DNA of 64,000 bases from the NCBI RefSeq assembly GCF_014196345.1, contig NZ_JACIDN010000003.1, positions 496,001-560,000 of the forward strand, in the 5' to 3' direction. The position numbers were made by a program, and so were the translations under genes. The notes under the pieces were generated by a model. It had not been told where the DNA came from and did not search any database. It saw nothing but the letters and a program-made list of their open reading frames with translations. This document shows positions 24,480-33,591 of the stretch, piece after piece. This DNA is from Methylobacterium brachythecii (GTDB lineage Bacteria; Pseudomonadota; Alphaproteobacteria; Rhizobiales; Beijerinckiaceae). Position 1 is the stretch's first letter. Each line of letters starts with the position of its first letter.

Positions 24480-25844
24480 TCAGCCGTAGGCGGCGACTGC
24501 CCGAACACTTCCCGGCTCGGCCACGCCGATCCCAGCCTGGACGTACTCGTTCAGCTTATTGCGCAAAGTGCGGATCGAGATCCCGAGGATCTTGGCCGCA
24601 TGGGTGCGATTGCCGAGGCAGTGGTCCAGCGTGTCGAGGATCAGATCGCGCTCCACGTCGGCGACGGTGCGGCCGACGAGGCCGCGCGTTGCAGCCTCGG
24701 CGACCTGAGCCGCGCGTTCAGCCGGGCCGGCCGCTGCGCCGATCGCATCGCCCTCGGGCGTCAGGACCGCGTCCTCCCCGATCTCGGCACCCGAGGCGAG
24801 CAGCACGGCGCGGTGTATCGTATTCTCGAGTTCACGCACGTTGCCGCGCCAGGGGCTCTTGGTGACGAGCGCCATCGCCTCGCGGGAGAGCGGACGCATC
24901 GGCAGGCCGTTCGCCTCGGCGTATTTCTTCGCGAAGTGCGCGGCGAGTTCCAGGATGTCGGCCGGGCGCTCGCGCAGGGCCGGGATGCGCAGGTGGACGA
25001 CGTTGAGCCGGTAGTAGAGATCCTCGCGAAAGGTGCCCTTCTTCACCTCCTCGGCGAGCTGCCGGTTCGAGGTGGCGAGCACGCGGATGTCGACCTTGAC
25101 CGGGGCGGAGCCGCCGACCCGGTCGATCACCCGCTCCTGGAGCGCGCGCAGCAGCTTCGACTGCAGGCGCACGTCCATCTCCGAGATCTCGTCGAGGAGC
25201 AGCGTGCCGCCGTTGGCCTCCTCGAAGCGGCCGATCCGGCGGGCGACCGCGCCGGTGAAGGCCCCCTTCTCGTGGCCGAACAGCTCGGATTCGAGCAGGG
25301 CCTCGGGGATGGCCGCGCAGTTCACCGAGACGAAGGGCTTGTTCGCCCGGTTCGAGCGCGCATGGACGTGGCGGGCCAGCACCTCCTTGCCGGTGCCGCT
25401 CTCACCGGTGATCAGCACGGAGGCGTCCGAGCGGGCGATCTGCTCGGCGAGCTTGACGACGCGCTCCATGGACGGATCGCGCCAGACGAAGCTGCGGCCG
25501 TCGGCGGCGACAGCCTCCAGTACCGCGGCGATCATCTCCGGATCGGGCGGGAGAGGGATGTACTCCTTGGCACCGGCCTGGATCGCGGCGACGGCCGCCT
25601 TGGCGTCCGAGGTGATGCCGCAGGCGACGACCGGCGTGCGGATCCGTTCCTCGGCCAGGGCGGTGACGAAACGGCGGATGTCGAGGCTGACCTCGATCAT
25701 CACCAGGTCGCCGCCGCGGGCGCGCAGGACGGCGAGGCCCTGCTCGATGCCGTCAGCGTGCGTGACGGCCGCGCCGCGGTTCATGGCGATCTTCGAAGCG
25801 GTGACGAGTTCTCCCGAGAGCCGTCCGACGATGAGGAGCCGCAT
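24480..25844 (-). CDS. flbD: Sigma-54-dependent flagellar regulator FlbD
   Basis: A 454-residue activator. Residues 1-115 form a degenerate receiver in which the usual phosphoacceptor aspartate is Glu51 (DLVMIE). Residues about 130-360 are an AAA+ domain with Walker A GESGTGKE, the sigma-54 loop ELFGHEKGAFTGA, Walker B GGTLLLDEISEMD and RLNVVHLRIPALRERPADI. The end carries a Fis-type helix-turn-helix (THAAKILGISIRTLRNKLNEY). In Caulobacter FlbD activates middle and late flagellar genes and represses fliF. It is last in the fliF-fliG-fliH-fliN-flbD block. Confidence 0.93.
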   Translation of the reverse strand: MRLLIVGRLSGELVTASKIAMNRGAAVTHADGIEQGLAVLRARGGDLVMIEVSLDIRRFVTALAEERIRTPVVACGITSDAKAAVAAIQAGAKEYIPLPPDPEMIAAVLEAVAADGRSFVWRDPSMERVVKLAEQIARSDASVLITGESGTGKEVLARHVHARSNRANKPFVSVNCAAIPEALLESELFGHEKGAFTGAVARRIGRFEEANGGTLLLDEISEMDVRLQSKLLRALQERVIDRVGGSAPVKVDIRVLATSNRQLAEEVKKGTFREDLYYRLNVVHLRIPALRERPADILELAAHFAKKYAEANGLPMRPLSREAMALVTKSPWRGNVRELENTIHRAVLLASGAEIGEDAVLTPEGDAIGAAAGPAERAAQVAEAATRGLVGRTVADVERDLILDTLDHCLGNRTHAAKILGISIRTLRNKLNEYVQAGIGVAEPGSVRAVAAYG

Positions 25845-25889
25845 GGGTCAATCTTTCCGTTCGCGCAAGCCTCTCGGCCCGGCTTCGTA

Positions 25890-26237
25890 TCAGTGATCGT
25901 TCTTGATGATCTCGGTCATGGTGACACCGAGGCGCTCCTCGACCAGCACGACCTCGCCACGGGCGACGAGACGGTTGTTCACGAAGATGTCGATGGCCTC
26001 GCCAACCTTGCGGTCGAGCTCCAGCACCGCGCCGGGCTCGAGCCGGAGAAGATCGCCGATCGGCATGCGCGAGGAGCCGAGCACCGCGGACACCACCACG
26101 GGCACATCGAAGACCTGTTCGAGGTCCGAGGCCGTCTTGGGCGTCGTCGGCGCGTCGAGCACGGATTCCGGACCGGCCCCGTCGAAGGAGTGGTCCAGGT
26201 CGCCGAGCTGAGGCAGGTGGAAATCGTCGCTTGCCAT
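25890..26237 (-). CDS. fliN: Flagellar motor switch protein FliN
   Basis: A 115-residue protein. The SpoA/FliN domain is at the C-terminal 80 residues: FDVPVVVSAVLGSSRMPIGD, LLRLEPGAVLELDRKVGEAI and DIFVNNRLVARGEVVLVEER. FliN forms the base of the cytoplasmic C-ring with FliM and helps switch rotation. The N-terminal 40 residues are an acidic, poorly conserved extension. It is 12 bases after fliH and 45 bases before flbD in the same transcript direction. Confidence 0.94.
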   Translation of the reverse strand: MASDDFHLPQLGDLDHSFDGAGPESVLDAPTTPKTASDLEQVFDVPVVVSAVLGSSRMPIGDLLRLEPGAVLELDRKVGEAIDIFVNNRLVARGEVVLVEERLGVTMTEIIKNDH

Positions 26238-26249
26238 GGATGCGGTGCC

Positions 26250-26846
26250 TCAGCCGTGCCGTGATGAGAGAATTCCGGCGGCGTCGAGCGCCGCCTCTTC
26301 GACCCGGGCGCGCTCGCGGACGATGCCGCCGTCGGCCCATTCGATGCGCGCGTCGCCTTCCGGGAGATCCGGTTCACCGAGCACCACGAGGCGCCCCTCG
26401 AAGCCGCGCTCGCGGGCGAGGCGCTTCATCAGGGTTTCCGCGTCCTCGACGATGGCTTCGTTCACTCGGACGACGAGATGCGGCACGCCGCGCACGTGCT
26501 GGAGCGCGGAGCGCGCCGCCTCCTCGACGGCGGCGAGCGGGCTCGCGGCGAGGGCGTCGCCGGCGAGCTTGCGGGCGAGCGCGGTTGCGAAGGTGAGAGC
26601 TTGGTCCTCGCGCTCGGCATCGCGGGCATCGGATTGCGACAGCAACCCGGAGGCGGCGAGCGCGAGCCGGTTCAGCGCGTCGGAGAGACGAGCCTGTGCC
26701 TGGGCTTGCGCCTGGGCACGCCCCTCTTCGAGACCGCGAGCGTAGGCGCGCGACTCGGCATCGGCGACGGCCGCAGCCTCGCGCGCGGCGCCCTGAGCGT
26801 TCGGTCGCCGGAAGTCCGTGTCGAACAGGAATGGCCGCGAGTTCAA
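26250..26846 (-). CDS. fliH: Flagellar assembly protein FliH (FlbE-like)
   Basis: A 198-residue protein with a charged helical N-terminal half (YARGLEEGRAQAQAQAQARL, a GxxxxxxA/Q-rich segment typical of FliH) and a C-terminal V-ATPase E-subunit-like domain (LVVRVNEAIVEDAETLMKR, GFEGRLVVLGEPDLPEGDAR). FliH regulates the export ATPase FliI and links it to FliN. Sequence conservation in this family is low, so the call rests on position between fliG and fliN as in Caulobacter (flbE). The start overlaps the fliG stop by four bases. Confidence 0.82.
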   Translation of the reverse strand: MNSRPFLFDTDFRRPNAQGAAREAAAVADAESRAYARGLEEGRAQAQAQAQARLSDALNRLALAASGLLSQSDARDAEREDQALTFATALARKLAGDALAASPLAAVEEAARSALQHVRGVPHLVVRVNEAIVEDAETLMKRLARERGFEGRLVVLGEPDLPEGDARIEWADGGIVRERARVEEAALDAAGILSSRHG

Positions 26847-27892
26847 TAGACCAGTTCCTCTTCGCCGCCGTTCTTGGCGATCATGATCTCACCCTTCTCG
26901 GCGAGTTCCTTGGCGAGCTCGGTCATCCTGGCCTGCGCCTCGTCGACCTCCTTGAGGCGAATCGGGCCCATCGAGCTCATCTCGTCACCGAGGTTCTTCG
27001 CGGCGCGCGTCGACATCTGGGCCAAGAAGAACCCGCGCACGCGCTCGTCGGCGCCCTTCAGCGCGCGGCAGAGTGTGTCATTGTCGACCGTGCGCATCAG
27101 CGTCTGCACCGACCCAGGATCGAGCTTGAGCAGATCCTCGAAGGTGAACATCAGCTCGCGGATGCGCTTGGCGGAACCGCGATTGCCCTGGTCGAGGGCC
27201 GCGAGGAAGCGCGTCTCGGTCTGGCGGTCGAAGGCGTTGAACACGTCGGCCATCAGCTCGTGGGCATCGCGGCGTGTGCTCTGCGCGATGGTCGAGACGA
27301 ACTCGACGCGAAGGGTCTCCTCGATGTGGCGAAGCGCCTCCTTCTGCACGGTCTCCATACGCAGCATCCGGTTGAGCACGTCGATGGCGAACTCTTCCGG
27401 CAGGATGGTGAGCACGCGCGCCGCGTAGTCCGGCCGCACCTTAGAGAGCACGACGGCGACGGTCTGCGGGTACTCGTTGCGCAGGAAGGCGGCGAGGATG
27501 TCGGGGTCGATCTGGGTCAGGCTGCCCCAGACGCGCTTGGCCGAGGCGCCCTTGATCTCCGCCATGATCGAGGTGACCTGGTCGGACGGGAAGATCTTCA
27601 GCAGCAGCGACTCGGTGCGCTCGTAGTTCGACGTGATGCCGCCGCCCGAGGGCAGGCGCGACACGAAGTCGACGATCAGCCGCTCGATGGTCTCGGCTTC
27701 GAGCGAGCCGAGCTGCACCATCGCGTGCGAAACCTTCTTGACCTCCTCCTCGTCGAGCAGGCGCCAGATCGCCGCGCCCTCGGCCTCGCCGAGCAGCAGG
27801 AGAAGCGTCGCGGCGCGCTGAGCGCCCGTGAGCTGGTCGAAGCCGCCACTATCGCCGTTGGCGAGCGTGGCGAGGTTCAGGCCGGCTGACAT
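26843..27892 (-). CDS. fliG: Flagellar motor switch protein FliG
   Basis: A 349-residue protein with the three FliG domains. The N-terminal FliF-binding region has LTGAQRAATLLLLLGEAEGA, the middle shows the EHPQT-like loop as EYPQTVAVVLSKV and the C-terminal torque helix is in FTFEDLLKLDPGSVQTLMR with MRTVDNDTLCRALKGA. FliG couples ion flow through the stator to rotation of the C-ring. Length is typical. It overlaps fliH by four bases and follows fliF by 42 bases. Confidence 0.96.
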   Translation of the reverse strand: MSAGLNLATLANGDSGGFDQLTGAQRAATLLLLLGEAEGAAIWRLLDEEEVKKVSHAMVQLGSLEAETIERLIVDFVSRLPSGGGITSNYERTESLLLKIFPSDQVTSIMAEIKGASAKRVWGSLTQIDPDILAAFLRNEYPQTVAVVLSKVRPDYAARVLTILPEEFAIDVLNRMLRMETVQKEALRHIEETLRVEFVSTIAQSTRRDAHELMADVFNAFDRQTETRFLAALDQGNRGSAKRIRELMFTFEDLLKLDPGSVQTLMRTVDNDTLCRALKGADERVRGFFLAQMSTRAAKNLGDEMSSMGPIRLKEVDEAQARMTELAKELAEKGEIMIAKNGGEEELVY

Positions 27893-27934
27893 GACCGGTT
27901 CCTCTCAGGGCGGGATGGGGTGAGGGTGCTCATC

Positions 27935-29548
27935 TCAGTTGTCGTGGATCCAGTTGCGCAGAACCTCGGCGGTCTCGTTCGGGTTGGCGCGCACCATGTC
28001 GACCACGCGCTCGACGGTCTCGGCCTGGATCTTTCCGTTCAGCTTGGCGTGTTCGAGGAAGGTCGCGGTCCGGTTCTCGGTGGCGATGGCCGGAATCGGG
28101 ATTTCGCCGCCGGGGCCGGCCATGGCGACGGGGCTGCCGAGCATCGCGACGGGCGCCTCGGCTTCGAGGACGCGCTTCAGCAGCGGACGCACGACGGCCA
28201 TCAGGACGAGCACGGTGAGCGCGGAGAGCACAGCGAGCTCCACCCAGCGCATGATGTCTTCCTTCGTCGGGCTGAGCAGCGACTGCACCAGCGTCGGCTC
28301 GGAGAATTCCGGAGTGGTCGGCGCCTCGGCGAAGCGCAGGTTGACCACCTCGACTTGATCACCGCGCGCCTTGTCGAAACCGATGGCGGTGCGGACGAGC
28401 GCCGTGATCCGGTCGATCTCCTGGGCGGGACGCGGCTGGTAGGTCGGCTTTCCGTCGGCACCCGGCACGTAGACGCCGTCGACCAGAACGGCCACCGAGA
28501 GACGCTTCACGCGGCCGGCCTCGACCACCTCGGTCTTGGTGACGCGGGAGATCTCGTAGTTCGTGGTCTCCTCGTTCTTCTGGTTCGAATCCTTCTGGCT
28601 CGGCTGCTTGTCCGGCTGGTTGGCGCCCGGCAATTCGTTGCCGACGCTGACCTGGCCTTCGTTGCCGCCGGTCAGCGCGTTCTCGCTTCGGGTCTGGCTC
28701 GAGCGGACGACGCGGCTCTCGGGATCGAAGGTCTCGGACCGGCTCTCGATACGGTTGACGTCGAGGGCGGCCGAGACCTGCACGCGGGCGCGGCCCTGGC
28801 CGACGATTCCCGCGACGATCTCCTCGATCTGCGAGCGCAGGCGGCGCTCGATCCCGGTCTGCTTTTCCTCGTAGCCGATGCCGCTCTCCGATTCGGCGCC
28901 GCGCGCGCCGTCGGCCAGCAGCCGGCCGCGCTCGTCGACGATCGAGACGCGCTCCGGCTTGAGGCCTTCCACCGACGAGGCCGCGAGGTGGCGGATGGCG
29001 CGCACCTGCGAGGAATCGAGGTCGCCTGCGAGTTTCAGCACGATCGCAGCGCTCGGCGCCTCGCGGTCGCGCTCGAACAGGCGGCGCTCCGGCAGGACGA
29101 GGTGTACGCGAGCGGCCTGGACGCGGCCGATGGCGCGGATCGAGCGGGCCAGCTCGCCTTCGAGCGCCCGCAGGTGATTGACGTTCTGAACGAAGCTCGT
29201 CGAGGAGAAGGCGTCGCCTTTGTCGAAGATTTCGTAGCCGACGCCGCCCTGTTGCGGCAGGCCCTTGCCGGCGAGGTCCATGCGCAGCCGGGCGAGGTCG
29301 GCGCGCGGCGCCAGGATGGTCTGGCCGGCATCACCCCTGGTCTCGTAGACGATGCCGCGCGAGTCGAGATCACGGATGACGGAAGCCGAATCCTGCATCG
29401 ACAGGTCGGAGAAGAGGACGCCCATGTCGGGGCGCGACATCCGCAGGATCACGAAGGCGAAGAAGCCGACGAGCGTGAGCGTCACCGCCGCCATGGCGGC
29501 GAGCCGTGCCGGCCCGAACTTCGTCACCAGATCGAGGACCGACTTCAC
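27935..29548 (-). CDS. fliF: Flagellar MS-ring protein FliF
   Basis: A protein of about 537 residues. An N-terminal membrane segment (LAAMAAVTLTLVGFFAFVIL) is followed by ring-building motifs (DMGVLFSDLSMQDSASVIR, VHLVLPERRLFERD), a long linker with the insert SQKDSNQKNEETTNYEISRV, a second membrane helix (LAVLSALTVLVLMAVVRPLL) and a FliG-binding end. The start is placed at GTG 29548, giving VKSVLDLVTKFGPARLAAM as in relatives; an in-frame TTG at 29599 is the alternative. A candidate CtrA site lies about 70 bases upstream. Confidence 0.9.
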   Translation of the reverse strand: MKSVLDLVTKFGPARLAAMAAVTLTLVGFFAFVILRMSRPDMGVLFSDLSMQDSASVIRDLDSRGIVYETRGDAGQTILAPRADLARLRMDLAGKGLPQQGGVGYEIFDKGDAFSSTSFVQNVNHLRALEGELARSIRAIGRVQAARVHLVLPERRLFERDREAPSAAIVLKLAGDLDSSQVRAIRHLAASSVEGLKPERVSIVDERGRLLADGARGAESESGIGYEEKQTGIERRLRSQIEEIVAGIVGQGRARVQVSAALDVNRIESRSETFDPESRVVRSSQTRSENALTGGNEGQVSVGNELPGANQPDKQPSQKDSNQKNEETTNYEISRVTKTEVVEAGRVKRLSVAVLVDGVYVPGADGKPTYQPRPAQEIDRITALVRTAIGFDKARGDQVEVVNLRFAEAPTTPEFSEPTLVQSLLSPTKEDIMRWVELAVLSALTVLVLMAVVRPLLKRVLEAEAPVAMLGSPVAMAGPGGEIPIPAIATENRTATFLEHAKLNGKIQAETVERVVDMVRANPNETAEVLRNWIHDN

Positions 29549-29615
29549 TGACCATACGCCCACGAAAGCGATCGCGGCGCCCGACGGGCCGCCCGGCAAG
29601 ATTTGCCGGGTCCAT

Positions 29616-29632
29616 GGTTAGCGGGTGGTTAA
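29616..29632 (-). promoter_or_regulatory. Candidate CtrA-binding site upstream of fliF
   Basis: On the minus strand the sequence is TTAACCACCCGCTAACC, that is TTAA-N7-CTAAC, one base from the CtrA consensus TTAA-N7-TTAAC. It lies 68-84 bases before the chosen fliF start. CtrA activates early flagellar operons in Caulobacter and other alphaproteobacteria, and the neighbouring sciP gene encodes a CtrA-modulating protein. Binding is inferred from sequence only. Confidence 0.5.
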
Positions 29633-29660
29633 GAAAGCACTTTTCACGCGTCGAAACGAC

Positions 29661-29694
29661 GTGAGCCGCGCCCGCAGTTGCGGGCACGGCTCAC
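29661..29694 (-). terminator. Strong hairpin between sciP and fliF
   Basis: GTGAGCCG at 29661-29668 pairs with CGGCTCAC at 29687-29694, and GCCCGCA at 29670-29676 pairs with TGCGGGC at 29679-29685, giving 15 pairs with a single mismatch and a minimal loop. It starts 41 bases past the sciP stop in the sciP direction. It probably separates the sciP and fliF transcripts; a strong T-run is lacking. Confidence 0.65.
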
Positions 29695-29734
29695 CAATGC
29701 GGATCGGAGCTTTGGACGGCCCGAAGGCCGCGTC

Positions 29735-30010
29735 TCAGTGCCGGTAGTGCTGGATGCGCGTGGTGCGCAGGCCGGCAAGGCCGTGCTGGTCGATGGAGAA
29801 CTGCCAGCTCAGAAACTCTTCGGTGGTCAGCGTGTAGCGTTGGCAGGCCTCTTCGAGGCTCAGCAAACCGCCACGGACGGCAGCCACGACCTCCGCCTTG
29901 CGGCGGATGACCCAACGACGGGTGGAAACGGGGGGAAGGTCCGCGATCGTCAGCGGGGACCCGTCTGGCCCGATCACGTACTTAACTCTCGGGCGGGGTG
30001 TCTCGGTCAT
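29735..30010 (-). CDS. sciP: SciP-like DUF1153 regulator of CtrA
   Basis: A 91-residue protein matching DUF1153: RPRVKYVIGPDGSPLTIADL, PPVSTRRWVIRRKAEVVAAV and GGLLSLEEACQRYTLTTEEF, which is a helix-turn-helix, then LSWQFSIDQHGLAGLRTTRI. SciP in Caulobacter binds CtrA and DNA and blocks transcription of CtrA-activated genes in late cell cycle; length there is about 93 residues. ATG 30010 follows the usual start MTETPRP. Its place inside the flagellar block, next to a CtrA-like box before fliF, supports this role. Confidence 0.88.
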   Translation of the reverse strand: MTETPRPRVKYVIGPDGSPLTIADLPPVSTRRWVIRRKAEVVAAVRGGLLSLEEACQRYTLTTEEFLSWQFSIDQHGLAGLRTTRIQHYRH

Positions 30011-30128
30011 GTTACGCTCTACACTCGACTGACCTGTCGAGATCGAAGCTACTTGCGCCCGCTTAAAATATGTTGAAGCAGCCCGATCGAATCTGATTCG
30101 AATTCGCGCACAATATGTGGACAACACG

Positions 30129-30800
30129 CTAAGCACCTGCTGCAGAAAGGTTTTTCACGCTCGACAGCGGCAGCTTTGCCGTACCGACCGAGAGCACCGG
30201 CTCGCTTCCGCTCAGGTCGACGCTGTCGACGGTGCCGGTCACGGAGGTGCTGACGGCGACCGCAGCGCCCGTGGCGTCGGAGGCGTCGACCTTGATGGAA
30301 TAGGTGCCGTCGGCCTGTGTGAACCCGGACGAGCCACGGCCGTCCCAGCTATAGGACTGGGCTCCCGCTGCCAGCGTCGTGGACTTCGTGGCGACGACGT
30401 TGCCGTTGGCGTCGCTGATCGTGATGGTGGCCTTGGTCGCCGCGCGTGCGGGCGTCAGCGTCCAGGTCGCGTTGCCGTCCGCCAGCGTCGATTTGGTGCC
30501 GTCCGCCGTGATCGACTTGCCGATGAAGCTGGACGCCGTCGCCGAGGCCGAAGCCTTGGAATTGGTGAGAATCGAATCGAGCCGGTCGTTGGTCTTGAGC
30601 TGCTGCTCGACGCCAGCGAACTGCACCAGCTGCTGAGTGAACTGGTTGGTGTCCATCGGATCCAGCGGGTTCTGATTCTTGAGCTGCGTCGTCAGCAGCG
30701 TCAGGAACTGCTGGAAGTTGCCGGCGATCGCCTGGGTGCTCGTCCCCGCGGCGGCGGAGGACGAGGCTGCGCTGGCGATGCTCGAAATGCCTGAAGCCAT
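30129..30800 (-). CDS. flgD: Flagellar hook assembly (capping) protein FlgD
   Basis: A 223-residue protein. The conserved N-terminal FlgD segment is FQQFLTLLTTQLKNQNPLDP, followed by MDTNQFTQQLVQFAGVEQQL. The C-terminal half has the FlgD Ig-like/Tudor part (WTLTPARAATKATITISDANGNVVAT, YSWDGRGSSGFTQADGTYSI). FlgD caps the growing hook and is needed for polymerisation; it is exported by the flagellar type III system without a cleaved signal. It is 12 bases after fliK in the same direction. Confidence 0.93.
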   Translation of the reverse strand: MASGISSIASAASSSAAAGTSTQAIAGNFQQFLTLLTTQLKNQNPLDPMDTNQFTQQLVQFAGVEQQLKTNDRLDSILTNSKASASATASSFIGKSITADGTKSTLADGNATWTLTPARAATKATITISDANGNVVATKSTTLAAGAQSYSWDGRGSSGFTQADGTYSIKVDASDATGAAVAVSTSVTGTVDSVDLSGSEPVLSVGTAKLPLSSVKNLSAAGA

Positions 30801-30812
30801 GATCGTGTCTCC

Positions 30813-32099
30813 TCAGATGCGAATGTCGACGCGACCGAGCCCGGCAAGCGAGCGGAGCGGCACGAGATCGGTGAGAGTCTGGTCGGTTCCGGCCTGCTGG
30901 CCGGTGTGATCGTGTCGGCCGGCGCCCTGCTGCTGGCCGTTGGCGCCGAAGGCGTTGCCGTTGCCCTGGCCGGAGCCGTCGCCGCGCAGGGAAAGACTGA
31001 TGCCGGCGCTGGCGTCGAGACCGGTCTGGGACAGTGCCTGCTGAAGGCTCGACGCGTCGCGCTGGAGAAGCGCGAGCGTCTCCGGCCGGTCCACGACGAG
31101 GCGCGCGCCGACGGTTCCGCTCTGTTTGTCGATGTCGATCGATACGTCGATGCGGCCGAGTTCCTTCGGATCGAGCCGGATCTCGAAGCGGTTCGACTCG
31201 CCGAGCGCGCGCAGTCCGATCGTCATCGGCACGGCGCCGAGCGGCACCGGAGCCGCCGTCGGTGTGGCCTGCGCCGGCTGATGCGCCGCCACGGCGGCCT
31301 TTGCCTCGGTCGGACCAGCCGGTGCCGCTGTGATACCCGCCGCAGCGGCAGCTTCGTCACCTCGCGAGGCGACCTGCGGACCTGCATCGCCGGGCTGCGC
31401 TGCCACGGCCGAGTCGCCGAGCATCGCCTGAAATTCGCGCCCAGCCGCGCCTGCAGCGGTGGACGCCACACCGGACTTGAGCTCGGACGTCGAAGCGCCC
31501 TTCGTCGCACCCTCAGCGGCCTCGACCTCGGATGCGTCTTCGGGAGCCGCATCGCCGCCGCCGAGGGCCGTCGCAGGCGGCGGCGGAGCGGCGGCCGGCG
31601 GAGCGATCAACAGGGCGACGATCGAGGACGTATCGGGCACCGTGGCTGCCTCAGGCGTCGCAGCGGACGCGGCGTCACCGCCGACCGCCTCCGACGTTCC
31701 AGGACTGTCGGCGGTCGCTTGGCCTTTCGACGCTTCAGTGGATTCTGCCTTCGCGGCGGAGGCATCCTGCGATTTTCCGGCTTGGCCAGGTGCGGCTGGC
31801 TTCTTCGGGGCATCTGAACGATCGGCGCGTCTAGCCTCGGGCTTGGTGTCCGTGCTCCGCTCGGCTCGCGCCGGATCGTCCTGGCGCTTGGGATTGTCGG
31901 TCCGGGATCGTTGCGTCCTCGCGGCATCCGAGTCGGCGGATGAGGGCCGGGTCTGGGCTGCCGGCCGTTCGGAGGTGTCGACGGAAAAGCGCTCGCCCCG
32001 GCTCTGGCTCGCAGAGCGCGGATCGGCGGCGTCCCGACGCAGGCCTGATGCGCGCAGCCGCATCTGGTTCTCCACCACATCCTTCAACGTCAGCGACAT
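30813..32099 (-). CDS. fliK: Flagellar hook-length control protein FliK
   Basis: A 428-residue protein starting at ATG 32099 (MSLTLKDVVENQMRL). The first 270 residues are low-complexity Ala/Ser/Pro/Asp/Lys-rich, as expected for the molecular-ruler region. The C-terminal domain has LRALGESNRFEIRLDPKELG, RIDVSIDIDKQSGTVGARLV and VDRPETLALLQRDASSLQQAL, the FliK C-terminal signature. FliK measures the hook and switches export specificity. An upstream in-frame start would add 11 residues. It heads the fliK-flgD pair. Confidence 0.9.
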   Translation of the reverse strand: MSLTLKDVVENQMRLRASGLRRDAADPRSASQSRGERFSVDTSERPAAQTRPSSADSDAARTQRSRTDNPKRQDDPARAERSTDTKPEARRADRSDAPKKPAAPGQAGKSQDASAAKAESTEASKGQATADSPGTSEAVGGDAASAATPEAATVPDTSSIVALLIAPPAAAPPPPATALGGGDAAPEDASEVEAAEGATKGASTSELKSGVASTAAGAAGREFQAMLGDSAVAAQPGDAGPQVASRGDEAAAAAGITAAPAGPTEAKAAVAAHQPAQATPTAAPVPLGAVPMTIGLRALGESNRFEIRLDPKELGRIDVSIDIDKQSGTVGARLVVDRPETLALLQRDASSLQQALSQTGLDASAGISLSLRGDGSGQGNGNAFGANGQQQGAGRHDHTGQQAGTDQTLTDLVPLRSLAGLGRVDIRI

Positions 32100-32397
32100 C
32101 CGGCACGCACTCCTTCGTCGAGACATCAGCAAGGGCCGAGCCAGCCCAAAAATTTTCTAAGCCCCTACAAAGTCGACATAATCTCCGAAGGATCCGCCGG
32201 CATGCTCGGTGGAGATTGCCGCAGCCCGGCAGATTCTTCCCGGCTGGGCAGCTCTCGCTCGTGCAGTGGCGGTGCGGGAGAGCGGCCCCAGGTCATTGCA
32301 GACCTATGTCTTTGTGCCGCCGTGTGATCGCTGGAAACCGGGCCTCCGGCTCGCTATACCGGCGCCCATCCGGCCCCGCCGGCCGCATGCTGCCGTG

Positions 32398-33558
32398 ATG
32401 AATTCGCTCGACCTCCCGAAGTCCCCGCACGAGACGCGCGTTGTCGTCGCCATGTCCGGCGGCGTCGATTCCTCCGTCGTGGCCGGCCTCCTGAAGCGGG
32501 AGGGCTACGACGTCGTCGGTGTGACGCTTCAGCTCTACGACCATGGCGCTGCGATCCATCGCAAGGGCGCCTGCTGCGCCGGGCAGGACATCAACGATGC
32601 CCGCCGCGTGGCCGAGGCCCTGGGCATTCCGCATTACGTGCTCGATTACGAGGACCGGTTCCGCGAGGCGGTGATCGACCGTTTCGCCGAAAGCTATCTC
32701 GCAGGCGAGACGCCAATCCCGTGCGTCGAGTGCAACCGCTCGGTGAAGTTCCGCGACCTGCTCGGCATGGCGCACGATCTCGGCGCCGACGCGCTGGCGA
32801 CCGGCCACTACGTCGCGAGCCGGCCGCAGGCCGGGGGAGGGCGCGGCCTCTACCGCGCGCTCGATCCGGCCCGAGACCAGAGCTACTTCCTCTACGCGAC
32901 CACGCCGGCCCAGCTCGACTTCCTGCGCTTCCCCCTCGGCGAAATGGGTAAGGACGAGACTCGCCGGCTCGCTCGCGACCTCGGCCTCTCGGTTGCTGAG
33001 AAGGCCGACAGCCAGGACATCTGCTTCGTGCCCCAGGGTCGCTACGCCGACGTCATCGCCAAGCTGCGTCCGGATGCGACGCGGCCCGGCGAGATCGTCG
33101 ATCTCGAGGGCCGCTCGCTCGGGCGGCACGAGGGCATCATCCACTACACCATCGGCCAGCGTCGCGGTCTCGGGGTGGCGGCCGGCGCCCCGCTCTACGT
33201 CGTGCGGCTGGAGCCCGACACCGCCCGCGTCGTGGTGGGGCCCCGCGAGGCACTGGCGACGAGCCGCATCCGGTTGGACGACGTGAACTGGCTCGGGGAA
33301 GGCCCGCTGCAGGAGCTGCACGGAGCGGAGGTCGCCGTGCGCGTCCGGTCCACGCGTGCGCCGCGCCCCGCGCGGCTCGACTGGAATGCCGAGGCCAGCT
33401 GCGCCGAGGTCGTGTTGGCGACGCCGGAGGACGGCGTCTCCCCTGGTCAGGCCTGCGTGATCTATGCCGACGCCAGCGAGCGGTCCCGCGTTCTCGGCGG
33501 CGGCACCATCCGCCGCGTCCAAACTCTCGCCGCCGAAGCTGGCGCGCGGGCCGCCTGA
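32398..33558 (+). CDS. mnmA: tRNA-specific 2-thiouridylase MnmA
   Basis: A 386-residue enzyme that thiolates U34 of Lys, Glu and Gln tRNAs. The PP-loop is [18 protein letters not shown] near residue 20, the first catalytic cysteine is in [13 protein letters not shown], and the second in [30 protein letters not shown] and [12 protein letters not shown] are also conserved. ATG 32398 is chosen; the frame is open for about 190 bases upstream but encodes no conserved part. It is divergent from fliK with about 298 bases between, in which no clear signal was found. Confidence 0.96.
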   Translation: MNSLDLPKSPHETRVVVAMSGGVDSSVVAGLLKREGYDVVGVTLQLYDHGAAIHRKGACCAGQDINDARRVAEALGIPHYVLDYEDRFREAVIDRFAESYLAGETPIPCVECNRSVKFRDLLGMAHDLGADALATGHYVASRPQAGGGRGLYRALDPARDQSYFLYATTPAQLDFLRFPLGEMGKDETRRLARDLGLSVAEKADSQDICFVPQGRYADVIAKLRPDATRPGEIVDLEGRSLGRHEGIIHYTIGQRRGLGVAAGAPLYVVRLEPDTARVVVGPREALATSRIRLDDVNWLGEGPLQELHGAEVAVRVRSTRAPRPARLDWNAEASCAEVVLATPEDGVSPGQACVIYADASERSRVLGGGTIRRVQTLAAEAGARAA

Positions 33559-33591
33559 CGGCACAAAATCCTTTCGGAGACGATCGACGAC

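Noticed and set aside
24441..26264. 607-codon open frame antisense to flbD and fliN
   Set aside because: High GC keeps the opposite strand open. The translation is rich in Arg, Gly, Asp and Leu without a known domain, while flbD and fliN on the other strand have full family motifs.
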